Shown here one piece after another: positions 1 through 6,329 of a DNA stretch of 9,878 nt. Each line of letters begins with the position of its first letter. Position 1 is the first letter of the stretch. Source of the DNA: Candidatus Agathobaculum merdigallinarum (GTDB lineage: Bacteria > Bacillota > Clostridia > Oscillospirales > Butyricicoccaceae); NCBI GenBank assembly GCA_019115425.1, contig DXDO01000141.1, forward strand, positions 1-9,878, in the 5' to 3' direction. The notes under the pieces are model-generated. The model saw only the letters and a list, made by a program, of their open reading frames with translations, did not search any database and was not told the DNA's origin. Made by a program: the position numbers and the translations under genes.

Positions 1-10
1 GGCGTGGATT

Positions 11-19
11 TGCTACAAT
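11..19 (+). promoter_or_regulatory. Candidate extended -10 promoter element for the 4-hydroxybutyrate dehydrogenase gene
   Basis: The sequence TGCTACAAT fits the extended -10 pattern TGnTATAAT with one mismatch. It would start transcription near base 26, giving a leader of about 80 nt. The matching -35 hexamer would lie outside the window, so the call rests on the -10 alone. Just after it, AGGGC (21-25) and GCCCT (39-43) could pair at the 5' end of the transcript. Confidence 0.35.
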
Positions 20-105
20 AAGGGCACAGGACAAACGAGCCCTGCCAAAAGCATAAAAAGCCCGCACGGCCTTTTATAAAATTTTAGAATGGAGATGTTT
101 TAGTT

Positions 106-1287
106 ATGGCTATGGACGCTTTCAGCGCCTCCCTGATGCAGGACAAGAGAGAGATCATCATTGCCCCAACCATTTACAAGTTTGCGAACTTCGGCGACTT
201 CGCCGCGGAGTTCAAGCTCGGTGAGCGCGACGTTGTCCTCACCAACGAGTTCATCTACAAGCCCTTCATGGAGGAACTCGGTCTCAAGAGCAAGTTCGTT
301 TTCCAGGAGAAGTTCGGTGCAGGCGAGCCTTCCGAGGCGATGATCGAAACCATGTATGAAGCGATCCCGTATGACTCCTACGACCGTGTTATCGCTGTCG
401 GCGGCGGCGCGATCATGGACCTGTGCAAGCTGCTCGGCTGCAAGCGCCCGACCTCGGTACATGAGCTGTACTTCAAGCGCGAGCCCGTTGTACATGAAAA
501 GGAAGTTATCGCCATCCCGACCACCTGCGGCACCGGCTCCGAGGTCACCAACATCTCGGTTGCAATCGTCAAGGACGAGAAGGACGGCAAGCTGACCGGC
601 GGCGAGACCAAGCTCGGCCTGGTTTCCGACGATATCATCCCGAACAAGGTCTGCCTGGTTCCGGATCTGCTCAAGACCCTGCCGTACAAGCCGTTCGCGG
701 CTTCCGCGATCGACGCGCTCATCCACGCGACCGAGTCCTTCCTGTCCCCGCACCGCAAGACCGTTACCTCGGAGATGTACTCGGTCAAGGCAATGGAGAT
801 GATCCTCGAAGGCTTCCGTCGCATCGCGCTGGAGGGCCCTGACGCCCGCATGGACTACCTCGGCGAGTTCGTAACCGCTTCCCTGTTCGCAGGCATTGCG
901 TTCCTGAAGGCCGGCTGCGCTACCGTTCACGGCATGTCCTTCCCGCTCGGCGGCACCTACCACGTACCGCACGGCGAGTCCAACTACGCTCTGTTCGGCA
1001 AGATCCTCGAGCTGTACGACGAGTACGAGCCGAACGGCGAGCTGGGCAAGTTCAAGGAAATCGTTGCCCGCTGCCTGGGCTGCACCAAGGACGACGCGCT
1101 GCGCACTCTGAACGTCACCCTCGAGAAGGTTCTGCCGCTCAAGCCGCTGCATGAGTACGGCTTCAAGGAAGAGGACATCAAGAGCTTCCCGATCTCGGTT
1201 GAGGCGAATCAGCAGCGCCTGATCACCAACTCCTACCGTCCGTGGAGCAATGAGCTGAGCGAGCGCGTATACCGCGAGTGCTTCTAA
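106..1287 (+). CDS. 4hbD: 4-hydroxybutyrate dehydrogenase (iron-containing alcohol dehydrogenase family)
   Basis: Predicted cytoplasmic NAD-dependent enzyme that reduces succinate semialdehyde to 4-hydroxybutyrate, or the reverse, in the succinate/4-aminobutyrate fermentation route. The 393-residue length suits group III iron alcohol dehydrogenases. Visible motifs are the nucleotide-binding GGGAIMD (99-105), PTTCGTGSEVT near 145-155, and the expected metal ligands D203, H207, H275 and H289 in SAIDALIHATE, TVHG and VPHGE. From memory, the segments LTNEFIYKPF, GAGEPSEAMI, SVKAMEMIL and PLHEYG closely track the Clostridium kluyveri enzyme, which makes this more specific than a generic alcohol dehydrogenase. 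GGAG at 91-94 lies 11 nt before the chosen ATG; a second in-frame ATG at 112 is possible. The next gene, 4-hydroxybutyryl-CoA dehydratase, supports the assignment. An intrinsic terminator follows directly. Confidence 0.93.
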   Translation: MAMDAFSASLMQDKREIIIAPTIYKFANFGDFAAEFKLGERDVVLTNEFIYKPFMEELGLKSKFVFQEKFGAGEPSEAMIETMYEAIPYDSYDRVIAVGGGAIMDLCKLLGCKRPTSVHELYFKREPVVHEKEVIAIPTTCGTGSEVTNISVAIVKDEKDGKLTGGETKLGLVSDDIIPNKVCLVPDLLKTLPYKPFAASAIDALIHATESFLSPHRKTVTSEMYSVKAMEMILEGFRRIALEGPDARMDYLGEFVTASLFAGIAFLKAGCATVHGMSFPLGGTYHVPHGESNYALFGKILELYDEYEPNGELGKFKEIVARCLGCTKDDALRTLNVTLEKVLPLKPLHEYGFKEEDIKSFPISVEANQQRLITNSYRPWSNELSERVYRECF

Positions 1288-1307
1288 TCCAGCAAGCGTT
1301 TCGCCTG

Positions 1308-1348
1308 AACAGGGCGGGGACCCCCGCGTTCCCGCCCTGTTTTTTCTT
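1308..1348 (+). terminator. Intrinsic terminator between the dehydrogenase and dehydratase genes
   Basis: AACAGGGCGGG (1308-1318) pairs perfectly with CCCGCCCTGTT (1331-1341) across a 12-nt loop, and the run TTTTTTCTT follows. This is a textbook Rho-independent terminator. No convincing promoter lies in the roughly 50 bp between it and the dehydratase start, so the downstream gene probably depends on partial read-through. A second CCCGCCC at 1358-1364 could compete for the 5' arm. Confidence 0.82.
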
Positions 1349-1399
1349 AGAGGGCGTCCCGCCCCGCAAGTTTGAAAAGAGAAAGGATACTTGATCATT

Positions 1400-2845
1400 A
1401 TGATGACCAAAGACCAGTACATTGAGTCCCTGCGCAAGCTGAAGCTCAATCTGTATATGTTCGGTGAAAAGGTGGAGAATCCGGTCGATAACCCGATCAT
1501 CCGCCCCTCGCTCAACTCCTTTGCCGCGACCTATGAGCTGGCTGAAGATCCCCAGTACGAGGATCTGATGACCGCGACCAGCCATATTACCGGCAAGAAA
1601 ATCAACCGCTTTACCCATATGCACCAGTCTACCGACGACCTGATCAAAAAGGTCAAGATGCAGCGCCTGCTCGGCCAGAAGACCGCGGCCTGCTTCCAGC
1701 GCTGCGTCGGTATGGATGCGATGAACGCCGTATTCTCCTCTACTTACGAGACCGACGAGGCCTGCGGCACCCACTACCACGAGAACTTCGTCAAGTTCCT
1801 GACCCGCGTGCAGGAAGAGGACCTCGCAGTTGACGGCGCGATGACCGACGTCAAGGGCGACCGTTCGCTCGCGCCCTCCAAGCAGGCCGATCCCGACCTG
1901 TTCCTGCATGTTGTCGAGCGCACGCCGGACGGCGTTTACGTCACCGGCGCCAAGGCGCACCAGACCGGTTTTGTCAACTCGCACGAGGTGCTGGTCATGC
2001 CGACCATCTCCATGCGCGAGGGCGACGAGGACTACGCGATCTCCTTCGCTGTCCCGACCGATTCCGAGGGCATCACCCTGATCTACGGCCGCCAGTCCTG
2101 CGACACCCGCAAGACTGAGGAGTACAACGACATCGACGTTGGCAACAAGGTCTACGGCGGCCACGAGGTGCTGGTCATTTTTGACCGCGTATTCGTTCCG
2201 AACGACCGCATCTTCCTCAATGGCGAGGTCAAGTTCGCGGGCATGATCGTCGAGCGCTTCGCAGGCTACCATCGCCAGTCCTACGGCGGCTGCAAGGTCG
2301 GCGTAGGCGATGTGCTGATCGGCGCGACCGCGCTGGCCGGCGATATGGCGGGCTCCTCCAAGGCGTCCCACGTCAAGGACAAGATCATCGAGATGACCCA
2401 CCTGAACGAAACTCTGTACTGCTGCGGTATCGCGTGCTCCAGCCAGGGCACCAAGACCAAGGCGGGCAACTACCTGATCGACCTGCTGCTCGCAAACGTC
2501 TGCAAGCAGAACGTCACCCGCTTCCCGTATGAGATCGCGCGTCTGGCGCAGGACCTCGCGGGCGGCCTGATGGTGACCCAGCCGTCCGAGGCGGACTACC
2601 GCAACCCGGCCCTCAAGCCGTACATTGAGAAGTACCTCAAGGGTGTGGCCTCCGTCCCGACCGAGGACCGTATGCGCGTCCTCCGCTTGATCGAGAACAT
2701 GACCATGGGCACCGCTGCCGTCGGCTATCTGCCGGAGTCCATGCACGGCGCAGGCTCGCCGCAGGCGCAGCGCATCATGATTGCCCGTCAGTCCAACCTC
2801 GAAATGAAAAAGGAACTGGCCAAGAGGATTGCCCGCATCCAGTAA
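1400..2845 (+). CDS. abfD: 4-hydroxybutyryl-CoA dehydratase / vinylacetyl-CoA delta-isomerase
   Basis: Oxygen-sensitive cytoplasmic enzyme, a homotetramer with one [4Fe-4S] cluster and FAD per subunit in the characterised C. aminobutyricum protein. It dehydrates 4-hydroxybutyryl-CoA to crotonyl-CoA by a ketyl-radical mechanism. The 481-residue sequence aligns by eye along its full length with that protein (about 490 residues). All four cluster ligands are present: C98 and C102 in AACFQRC, and H291 and C298 in YHRQSYGGC. Also present are the proposed active-site residues E256, Y295, K299 and E446 (equivalents of E257, Y296, K300 and E455). Blocks such as STDDL, KKVKMQRLLGQKTA, DGAMTD, GAKAHQTG and ESMHGAGSPQAQR are retained. 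A roughly 10-residue stretch before the C-terminal part is shorter than in that protein. The ATG at 1400 lies 12 nt from AAAGGA (1382-1387), a long spacing also seen at other genes here. ATG 1403 or TTG 1391 are alternatives. Confidence 0.96.
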   Translation: MMTKDQYIESLRKLKLNLYMFGEKVENPVDNPIIRPSLNSFAATYELAEDPQYEDLMTATSHITGKKINRFTHMHQSTDDLIKKVKMQRLLGQKTAACFQRCVGMDAMNAVFSSTYETDEACGTHYHENFVKFLTRVQEEDLAVDGAMTDVKGDRSLAPSKQADPDLFLHVVERTPDGVYVTGAKAHQTGFVNSHEVLVMPTISMREGDEDYAISFAVPTDSEGITLIYGRQSCDTRKTEEYNDIDVGNKVYGGHEVLVIFDRVFVPNDRIFLNGEVKFAGMIVERFAGYHRQSYGGCKVGVGDVLIGATALAGDMAGSSKASHVKDKIIEMTHLNETLYCCGIACSSQGTKTKAGNYLIDLLLANVCKQNVTRFPYEIARLAQDLAGGLMVTQPSEADYRNPALKPYIEKYLKGVASVPTEDRMRVLRLIENMTMGTAAVGYLPESMHGAGSPQAQRIMIARQSNLEMKKELAKRIARIQ

Positions 2846-2859
2846 TCTCTGCGCAAATG

Positions 2860-2892
2860 ATAGGCACTCATGGTATGCCCGTGAGTGCCTAT
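2860..2892 (+). repeat. Perfect 11-bp inverted repeat (stem-loop without U-tract)
   Basis: ATAGGCACTCA (2860-2870) and TGAGTGCCTAT (2882-2892) are exact reverse complements around an 11-nt loop. They begin 14 bases after the dehydratase stop codon. No T-run follows, so a simple intrinsic terminator is unlikely. An mRNA-stabilising or processing hairpin that sets different transcript levels for the dehydratase and the downstream genes is more plausible, but that role is inferred. Confidence 0.75.
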
Positions 2893-2926
2893 GTTCGCAA
2901 TATCTGCAAAAAGGGGGAAACGCGCC

Positions 2927-3202
2927 ATGCTGCGCTGCACCGTGAAATTCTGCGGCGGCTGTAACCCGCGCTATGACCGCGGCGAGGCCTACAACACCGT
3001 GCGCTCCTCCCTCTCCGGCGCCGCATCCTTCGCCTATCCGGAGAACGGCGTCCACTATGACGTGCTGCTCATCATCCGCGGCTGCACCGGCTGCCCGTAC
3101 CTGTATGAGGAGATCGACGCCGACCACCGCGTGATCATCACCGCGGCGGACGAGATCCCTGCCGCCATCCGCACAATCGAGCAGATCGCGTTACAAAAGT
3201 GA
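2927..3202 (+). CDS. Small uncharacterised protein with two CxxC motifs
   Basis: A 91-residue soluble protein with no signal peptide or membrane segment. Two cysteine pairs are clear: C9-G-G-C12 in KFCGGCNPRYDR and C53-T-G-C56 in IIRGCTGCPYL, plus a lone C4. A hydrophobic strand-like segment (YDVLLIIRG, 44-52) leads into the second pair, as in small thioredoxin-like or metal-binding folds. I believe short clostridial proteins with a KFCGGCNPRYDR-like start exist near fermentation genes, but I cannot name a function. A motif-only resemblance to the CGGC domain is not convincing. AAGGGGGAAA (2911-2920) supports the ATG at 2927 rather than an upstream in-frame GTG inside the preceding stem-loop. 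Its position between the iron-sulphur dehydratase and the CoA-transferase suggests a redox, cluster-protection or accessory role; this is inference. Confidence 0.82.
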   Translation: MLRCTVKFCGGCNPRYDRGEAYNTVRSSLSGAASFAYPENGVHYDVLLIIRGCTGCPYLYEEIDADHRVIITAADEIPAAIRTIEQIALQK

Positions 3203-3247
3203 CCTCTTGCAAATAAGGTTGCATTTTTATAGAGGAGGACGATAAAG

Positions 3248-4816
3248 ATGAAGAAAGTAAGCATTATCTCCGCGGAGGAAGCCGCCCTTAAAGTTCAGGA
3301 CGGCGACACCATCGCCACCGGCGGCTTTGTCAGCTGCGCCTGTCCGGAGACCCTGTCCAAGGCGCTGGAAAAGCGCTTCCTGGAGACCGGCCATCCGAAG
3401 GACCTGACCCTGTTCTTTGCAGCCGGCCAGGGACACCGCGACGGCACCGGCGGCGACCACTACGGCCATGAGGGCATGGTCAAGCGCGTCATCGGCGGCC
3501 ACTGGGACCGCGCGCCCCGTCTGGGCGAGCTGGCGCTGAGCAATAAGATCGAAGCGTACAACCTGCCGCAGGGCGTTATCTCGCATATGTACCGCGATAT
3601 CGCGGCGCATAACATCGGCACGATCACCCACGTCGGCCTCAAGACTTTTGTAGACCCGCGTAACGGCGGCGGCAAGCTCAACGAAAAGACCACCGAGGAT
3701 CTGGTCAAGATCGTCAATATCGATGGTCAGGAGCGTCTGCTGTATAAGGGCTTCCCGATCAATGTCGTGTTCCTGCGTGCGTCCTACTGCGACGAATACG
3801 GCAACTGCACCGTACATAGAGAGATCGGCCCGCTGGACGTCACCGCAATGGCGCAGGCGTGCAAGAACTCGGGCGGCAAGGTTATCGTACAGGTCGAGAA
3901 GATCGTGCAGGGCGGCTCGCTCGACCCGAAGCTGGTCGCGATCCCGGGCATCTATGTTGACTCTGTCGTTATCGGCACCGAGGAGGAAAACATGCAGTGC
4001 CTCGGCATGCCGTACGACGGCGCGCTGACCGGCGAATTCCGCATCCCGGTGGACGCGATCCCGCCCATCCCGATGGACGCCAAGAAGATCATCGCCCGCC
4101 GCGCGGCCATGGAGCTGCCGCCGGACGCCATCGTCAACCTCGGCACCGGCGCGCCGGAGAAGATCGCCAACGTCGCGGCGGAGGAAGGCATCTCGGACAA
4201 GATGACCCTGACCGTCGAGGCTGGCTCGATCGCAGGCGTTCCCTATGGCGGCACCCAGTTCGGCGCTGCGGCGAACGCCATGTGCATCATCCCGCACAAC
4301 GTGCAGTTCGACTTCTATCAGGGCGGCGGCCTGGACGTTGCGTTCCTCGGCCTTGCGGAAACCGCGCCGAACGGCGACCTGAACGTTTCCAAGTTCGGCA
4401 CCCGTCTGGCGGGCGCGGGCGGATTCATCGACATCACCCAGAACGCCAAGAAGGTCGTCTACTGCGGCACCTTCACCGCCAAGGGTCTCAAGACCGCCTG
4501 CGAGGACGGCAAGCTCGTCATCACGCAGGAAGGCAGCAAGAAGAAGTTCGTCAACCAGGTTGAGCACATCACCTTCTCGGGCGATTACGCAAACGAGACG
4601 CACCAGCCCGTCCTGTATATCACCGAGCGCGCGGTGTTCGAGCTGCGTCCGGAGGGCGTCACCCTCATTGAGATCGCGCCGGGCATCGACCTCCAGACCC
4701 AGATCCTCGACCAGATGGAATTCGAGCCGAAGATTGCATACCAGCCGGACGGCACCATCAAGCTGATGGATGCCCGCATTTTCCGCGACGAGCTGATGGG
4801 CCTGGCAAACGACTAA
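3248..4816 (+). CDS. Acyl-CoA:acetate (propionate-type) CoA-transferase, family I
   Basis: A 522-residue cytoplasmic enzyme that moves CoA between short-chain acyl-CoAs and free acids through a glutamyl-CoA thioester. The alpha-like half (about 1-270) and beta-like half (about 285-520) are fused in one chain, as in propionate CoA-transferase (Pct) and E. coli YdiF. The catalytic glutamate is E324 in VEAGSIAGVPYGG, the same number as in the well-studied Pct proteins, and the GTGAPE loop lies at 299-304. It is not the roughly 430-440-residue AbfT/Cat2 or But type of 4-hydroxybutyrate or butyryl-CoA transferase. Its context suggests it activates 4-hydroxybutyrate with acetyl-CoA or butyryl-CoA, or releases butyrate. 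The substrate cannot be fixed from sequence. GGAGGA (3234-3239) stands 8 nt before the ATG, the best ribosome site in the window. Confidence 0.9.
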   Translation: MKKVSIISAEEAALKVQDGDTIATGGFVSCACPETLSKALEKRFLETGHPKDLTLFFAAGQGHRDGTGGDHYGHEGMVKRVIGGHWDRAPRLGELALSNKIEAYNLPQGVISHMYRDIAAHNIGTITHVGLKTFVDPRNGGGKLNEKTTEDLVKIVNIDGQERLLYKGFPINVVFLRASYCDEYGNCTVHREIGPLDVTAMAQACKNSGGKVIVQVEKIVQGGSLDPKLVAIPGIYVDSVVIGTEEENMQCLGMPYDGALTGEFRIPVDAIPPIPMDAKKIIARRAAMELPPDAIVNLGTGAPEKIANVAAEEGISDKMTLTVEAGSIAGVPYGGTQFGAAANAMCIIPHNVQFDFYQGGGLDVAFLGLAETAPNGDLNVSKFGTRLAGAGGFIDITQNAKKVVYCGTFTAKGLKTACEDGKLVITQEGSKKKFVNQVEHITFSGDYANETHQPVLYITERAVFELRPEGVTLIEIAPGIDLQTQILDQMEFEPKIAYQPDGTIKLMDARIFRDELMGLAND

Positions 4817-4860
4817 TTGCGGTTTTATTAGTTGTGCGTGTTGTGCATGTGTTGGTCATT

Positions 4861-4878
4861 TTGTTAAGTAGTTAACAA
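4861..4878. promoter_or_regulatory. Rex operator (redox-sensing repressor binding site)
   Basis: TTGTTAAGTAGTTAACAA is a perfect 7-bp dyad with a 4-bp spacer. It exactly matches the Rex consensus described for clostridia, TTGTTAAnnnnTTAACAA. Rex releases DNA when NADH is high and is known to control butyrate-pathway and alcohol-forming genes in Clostridium. The site ends 16 bp before the -35 of the thiolase promoter. It also overlaps the -35 of a weaker possible promoter (TTGTTA 4861-4866, 18 bp, TAAAAA 4885-4890). Binding has not been shown; the match is what is seen. Confidence 0.85.
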
Positions 4879-4894
4879 ACTTTGTAAAAAGCCC

Positions 4895-4922
4895 TTGCAT
4901 TTTCCCGCACATTTGATAAAAT
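4895..4922 (+). promoter_or_regulatory. Sigma-A promoter of the thiolase-crotonase-hydroxybutyryl-CoA dehydrogenase operon
   Basis: TTGCAT (4895-4900) and TAAAAT (4917-4922) are separated by 16 bp, and TG at 4914-4915 makes an extended -10. Transcription would start near 4929, leaving a leader of about 70 nt. An AT-rich stretch upstream contrasts with the GC-rich genes. No strong terminator precedes it, so some transcription may also arrive from the CoA-transferase gene. Confidence 0.72.
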
Positions 4923-4952
4923 ATTAACGAACTCGAAAGAGAAGCATCATGC

Positions 4953-4973
4953 TGCGCCGGTCAGACCGGTGCA
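4953..4973 (+). repeat. Leader hairpin upstream of the thiolase
   Basis: TGCGCCGGT (4953-4961) can pair with ACCGGTGCA (4965-4973), with one G-U wobble and a 3-nt loop. It lies in the 5' leader about 10 nt before the ribosome-binding site AAGGAG (4983-4988). It could protect the 5' end of the message or affect ribosome loading; no specific function is evident. Confidence 0.5.
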
Positions 4974-4997
4974 AGAGAAGAAAAGGAGAAACAGCAA

Positions 4998-6185
4998 ATG
5001 AACGTTTACATCTGTTCCGCTGCCCGTACTGCTATCGGCACCTACGGCGGCACCCTCCGCGACGTACCCGCTGCTCAGCTCGGTATCGCTGCCGCTAACG
5101 CTGCTGTTGAGCGCGCCGGTGTTGACAAGGCCGCGATCGACGAATGCCTGATTGGTCAGGTGCTGCAGGGCGGCGTAGGCCAGAACGTAGCCCGTCAGGT
5201 ATCGCTCGGCATCGGCATGCCGCTCGAGACCCCCGCCATGACGCTGAACAAGGTCTGCGCTTCCTCCATGCGCGCGATCTCGCTGGGTTCCCAGATCATC
5301 CGTTCGGGCGAGAACCAGATGATGCTGGTCGGCGGTGTGGAATCCATGTCCGGCGCGCCGTATATCTCCCGTAATATGCGCTGGGGCGCTCGCATGAACG
5401 ACGTTAAGTTCGTCGATATGATGGTTTACGACGGCGTGTTCGATGTATTCAACCAGTACCATATGGGCATCACTGCGGAAAACGTTGCCGAGAAATACGG
5501 CATCACCCGCGAGATGCAGGACCAGATCGGCTACGAGTCCCAGATGAAGGCTGCCAAGGCGATCTCCTCCGGCCGCTTCAAGGACGAGATCGTCCCGATC
5601 GAAGTCAAGAAGAAAAAGGAAACCGTGATCTTTGACACCGACGAGCACTGCCGCCCGCAGACCACCCTCGAGGGTCTGGCGAAGCTCCGTCCGGCGTTCA
5701 AGAAGGACGGCACGGTCACCGCAGGCAACGCTTCCGGCATCAACGATGCGGGCGCCGCGATGATCATCGCTTCCGAGGATTTCGTCAAGGCGCACGGCCT
5801 CAAGCCGCTGGCGAAGATCCGCGCGTTCGGCTCTGTCGGCTGCGATCCGTCCATCATGGGCGTTGGCCCGATCGAGTCCACCCGCCAGGCGCTCAAGCGC
5901 GCCGGCCTGACCGTTGCTGATCTCGAGCTGATCGAGTCCAACGAGGCGTTTGCTGCGCAGGCTGCCGCTGTCAACCGCGAGCTTGGCTTCAACATGGACA
6001 TTGTCAACGTCAACGGCGGCGCGATCGCGCTGGGCCACCCGATCGGCGCTGCAGGCTGCCGCATCACCACCACGCTGATCTACGAAATGATCAAGCGCGA
6101 CCTGACCCTCGGCCTTGCCACCATGTGCATCGGCGGCGGTATGGGCGAAGCCCTGATCGTCGAGCGCGACGAGCTCTGCAAGTAA
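4998..6185 (+). CDS. thlA: Acetyl-CoA C-acetyltransferase (thiolase)
   Basis: Condenses two acetyl-CoA to acetoacetyl-CoA, the first step of the acetyl-CoA branch of butyrate formation in the cytoplasm. The 395-residue length is standard for biosynthetic thiolases. The acyl-accepting cysteine is C87 in NKVCASSM. NEAFAAQ starts at N315, H347 lies in GGAIALGHPIGAAG, and the general base is C377 in MCIGGGMGEA, so the full catalytic set is intact. AAGGAG (4983-4988) precedes the ATG by 9 nt. It is the first gene of an operon with crotonase and 3-hydroxybutyryl-CoA dehydrogenase, behind its own promoter and a Rex operator, so induction under reducing conditions is expected. A degradative 3-ketoacyl-CoA thiolase is less likely given the neighbours. 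Confidence 0.95.
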   Translation: MNVYICSAARTAIGTYGGTLRDVPAAQLGIAAANAAVERAGVDKAAIDECLIGQVLQGGVGQNVARQVSLGIGMPLETPAMTLNKVCASSMRAISLGSQIIRSGENQMMLVGGVESMSGAPYISRNMRWGARMNDVKFVDMMVYDGVFDVFNQYHMGITAENVAEKYGITREMQDQIGYESQMKAAKAISSGRFKDEIVPIEVKKKKETVIFDTDEHCRPQTTLEGLAKLRPAFKKDGTVTAGNASGINDAGAAMIIASEDFVKAHGLKPLAKIRAFGSVGCDPSIMGVGPIESTRQALKRAGLTVADLELIESNEAFAAQAAAVNRELGFNMDIVNVNGGAIALGHPIGAAGCRITTTLIYEMIKRDLTLGLATMCIGGGMGEALIVERDELCK

Positions 6186-6196
6186 GAAATATTTCA

Positions 6197-6221
6197 GCAG
6201 GGGGCGTTATCCGCCCCCTGC
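6197..6221 (+). repeat. GC-rich stem-loop after the thiolase (no U-tract)
   Basis: GCAGGGGGCG (6197-6206) pairs perfectly with CGCCCCCTGC (6212-6221) around the loop TTATC, 11 nt after the thiolase stop. CTATAAAAAG follows instead of a T-run, so efficient intrinsic termination is not expected. A 3'-end stabiliser for the thiolase part of the transcript is a reasonable inference. Confidence 0.7.
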
Positions 6222-6241
6222 CTATAAAAAGTTCTGATCGA

Positions 6242-6303
6242 ATCCCAAATCAAACCAAAGGTTGATTTGGGATCGGGGGAATTCCCCCAAATGACATTTG
6301 TCA
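6242..6303 (+). repeat. Nested inverted repeats in the crotonase leader
   Basis: Three adjacent dyads are visible. ATCCCAAATCAA (6242-6253) is the exact complement of TTGATTTGGGAT (6262-6273). GGGGGAATTCCCCC (6275-6288) is a perfect palindrome. TGACA (6292-6296) faces TGTCA (6299-6303). ATTTGGG (6265-6271) can instead pair with CCCAAAT (6286-6292), which would break the first stem and the palindrome. The end of the array is about 10 nt from the crotonase ribosome-binding site. No promoter with acceptable -35 and -10 elements was found here. Confidence 0.65.
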
Positions 6304-6329
6304 GTATTTTGGAAAGGAAGTCTTTACCA

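Noticed and set aside
51..88. Hairpin-like AAAAGCC/GGCCTTTT followed by an AT-rich run in the first leader
   Set aside because: Pairing needs a bulge and only two G-C-rich steps are stable. It lies just before the ribosome site of the first gene and is not a convincing terminator or riboswitch.
1391..1399. TTG start adding three residues to the dehydratase
   Set aside because: It leaves only 3 nt to the AAAGGA motif, and the family start aligns better with ATG 1400 or 1403. It remains possible but less likely.
3208..3228. Possible terminator TGCAA/TTGCA followed by TTTTT before the CoA-transferase
   Set aside because: The stem is only 5 bp and AT-rich, too weak for termination, and the CoA-transferase ribosome site follows immediately.
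3997..4563. 188-residue plus-strand frame inside the CoA-transferase
   Set aside because: Composition is almost entirely Arg, Gly, His, Pro and Ala, typical of an out-of-frame reading of GC-rich coding DNA. The overlapping CoA-transferase frame has intact motifs.
100..4603. Long open frames on the minus strand across the enzyme genes (for example 100-1515, 1223-3127 and 3227-4603)
   Set aside because: They are antisense shadows caused by G/C-rich third codon positions. Their translations are low-complexity (rich in Ala, Val, Arg, Leu, Gly and Asp), match no family, and overlap confidently identified genes.
6223..6228. TATAAA as a crotonase promoter -10
   Set aside because: The position of a -35 (about 6200-6205) is GGGGGC inside a stem-loop, and no TG extension is present.
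6298..6326. TTGTCA as a crotonase promoter -35
   Set aside because: The matching -10 position reads TCTTTA and lies on the ribosome-binding region, so transcription would start within or after the gene start.
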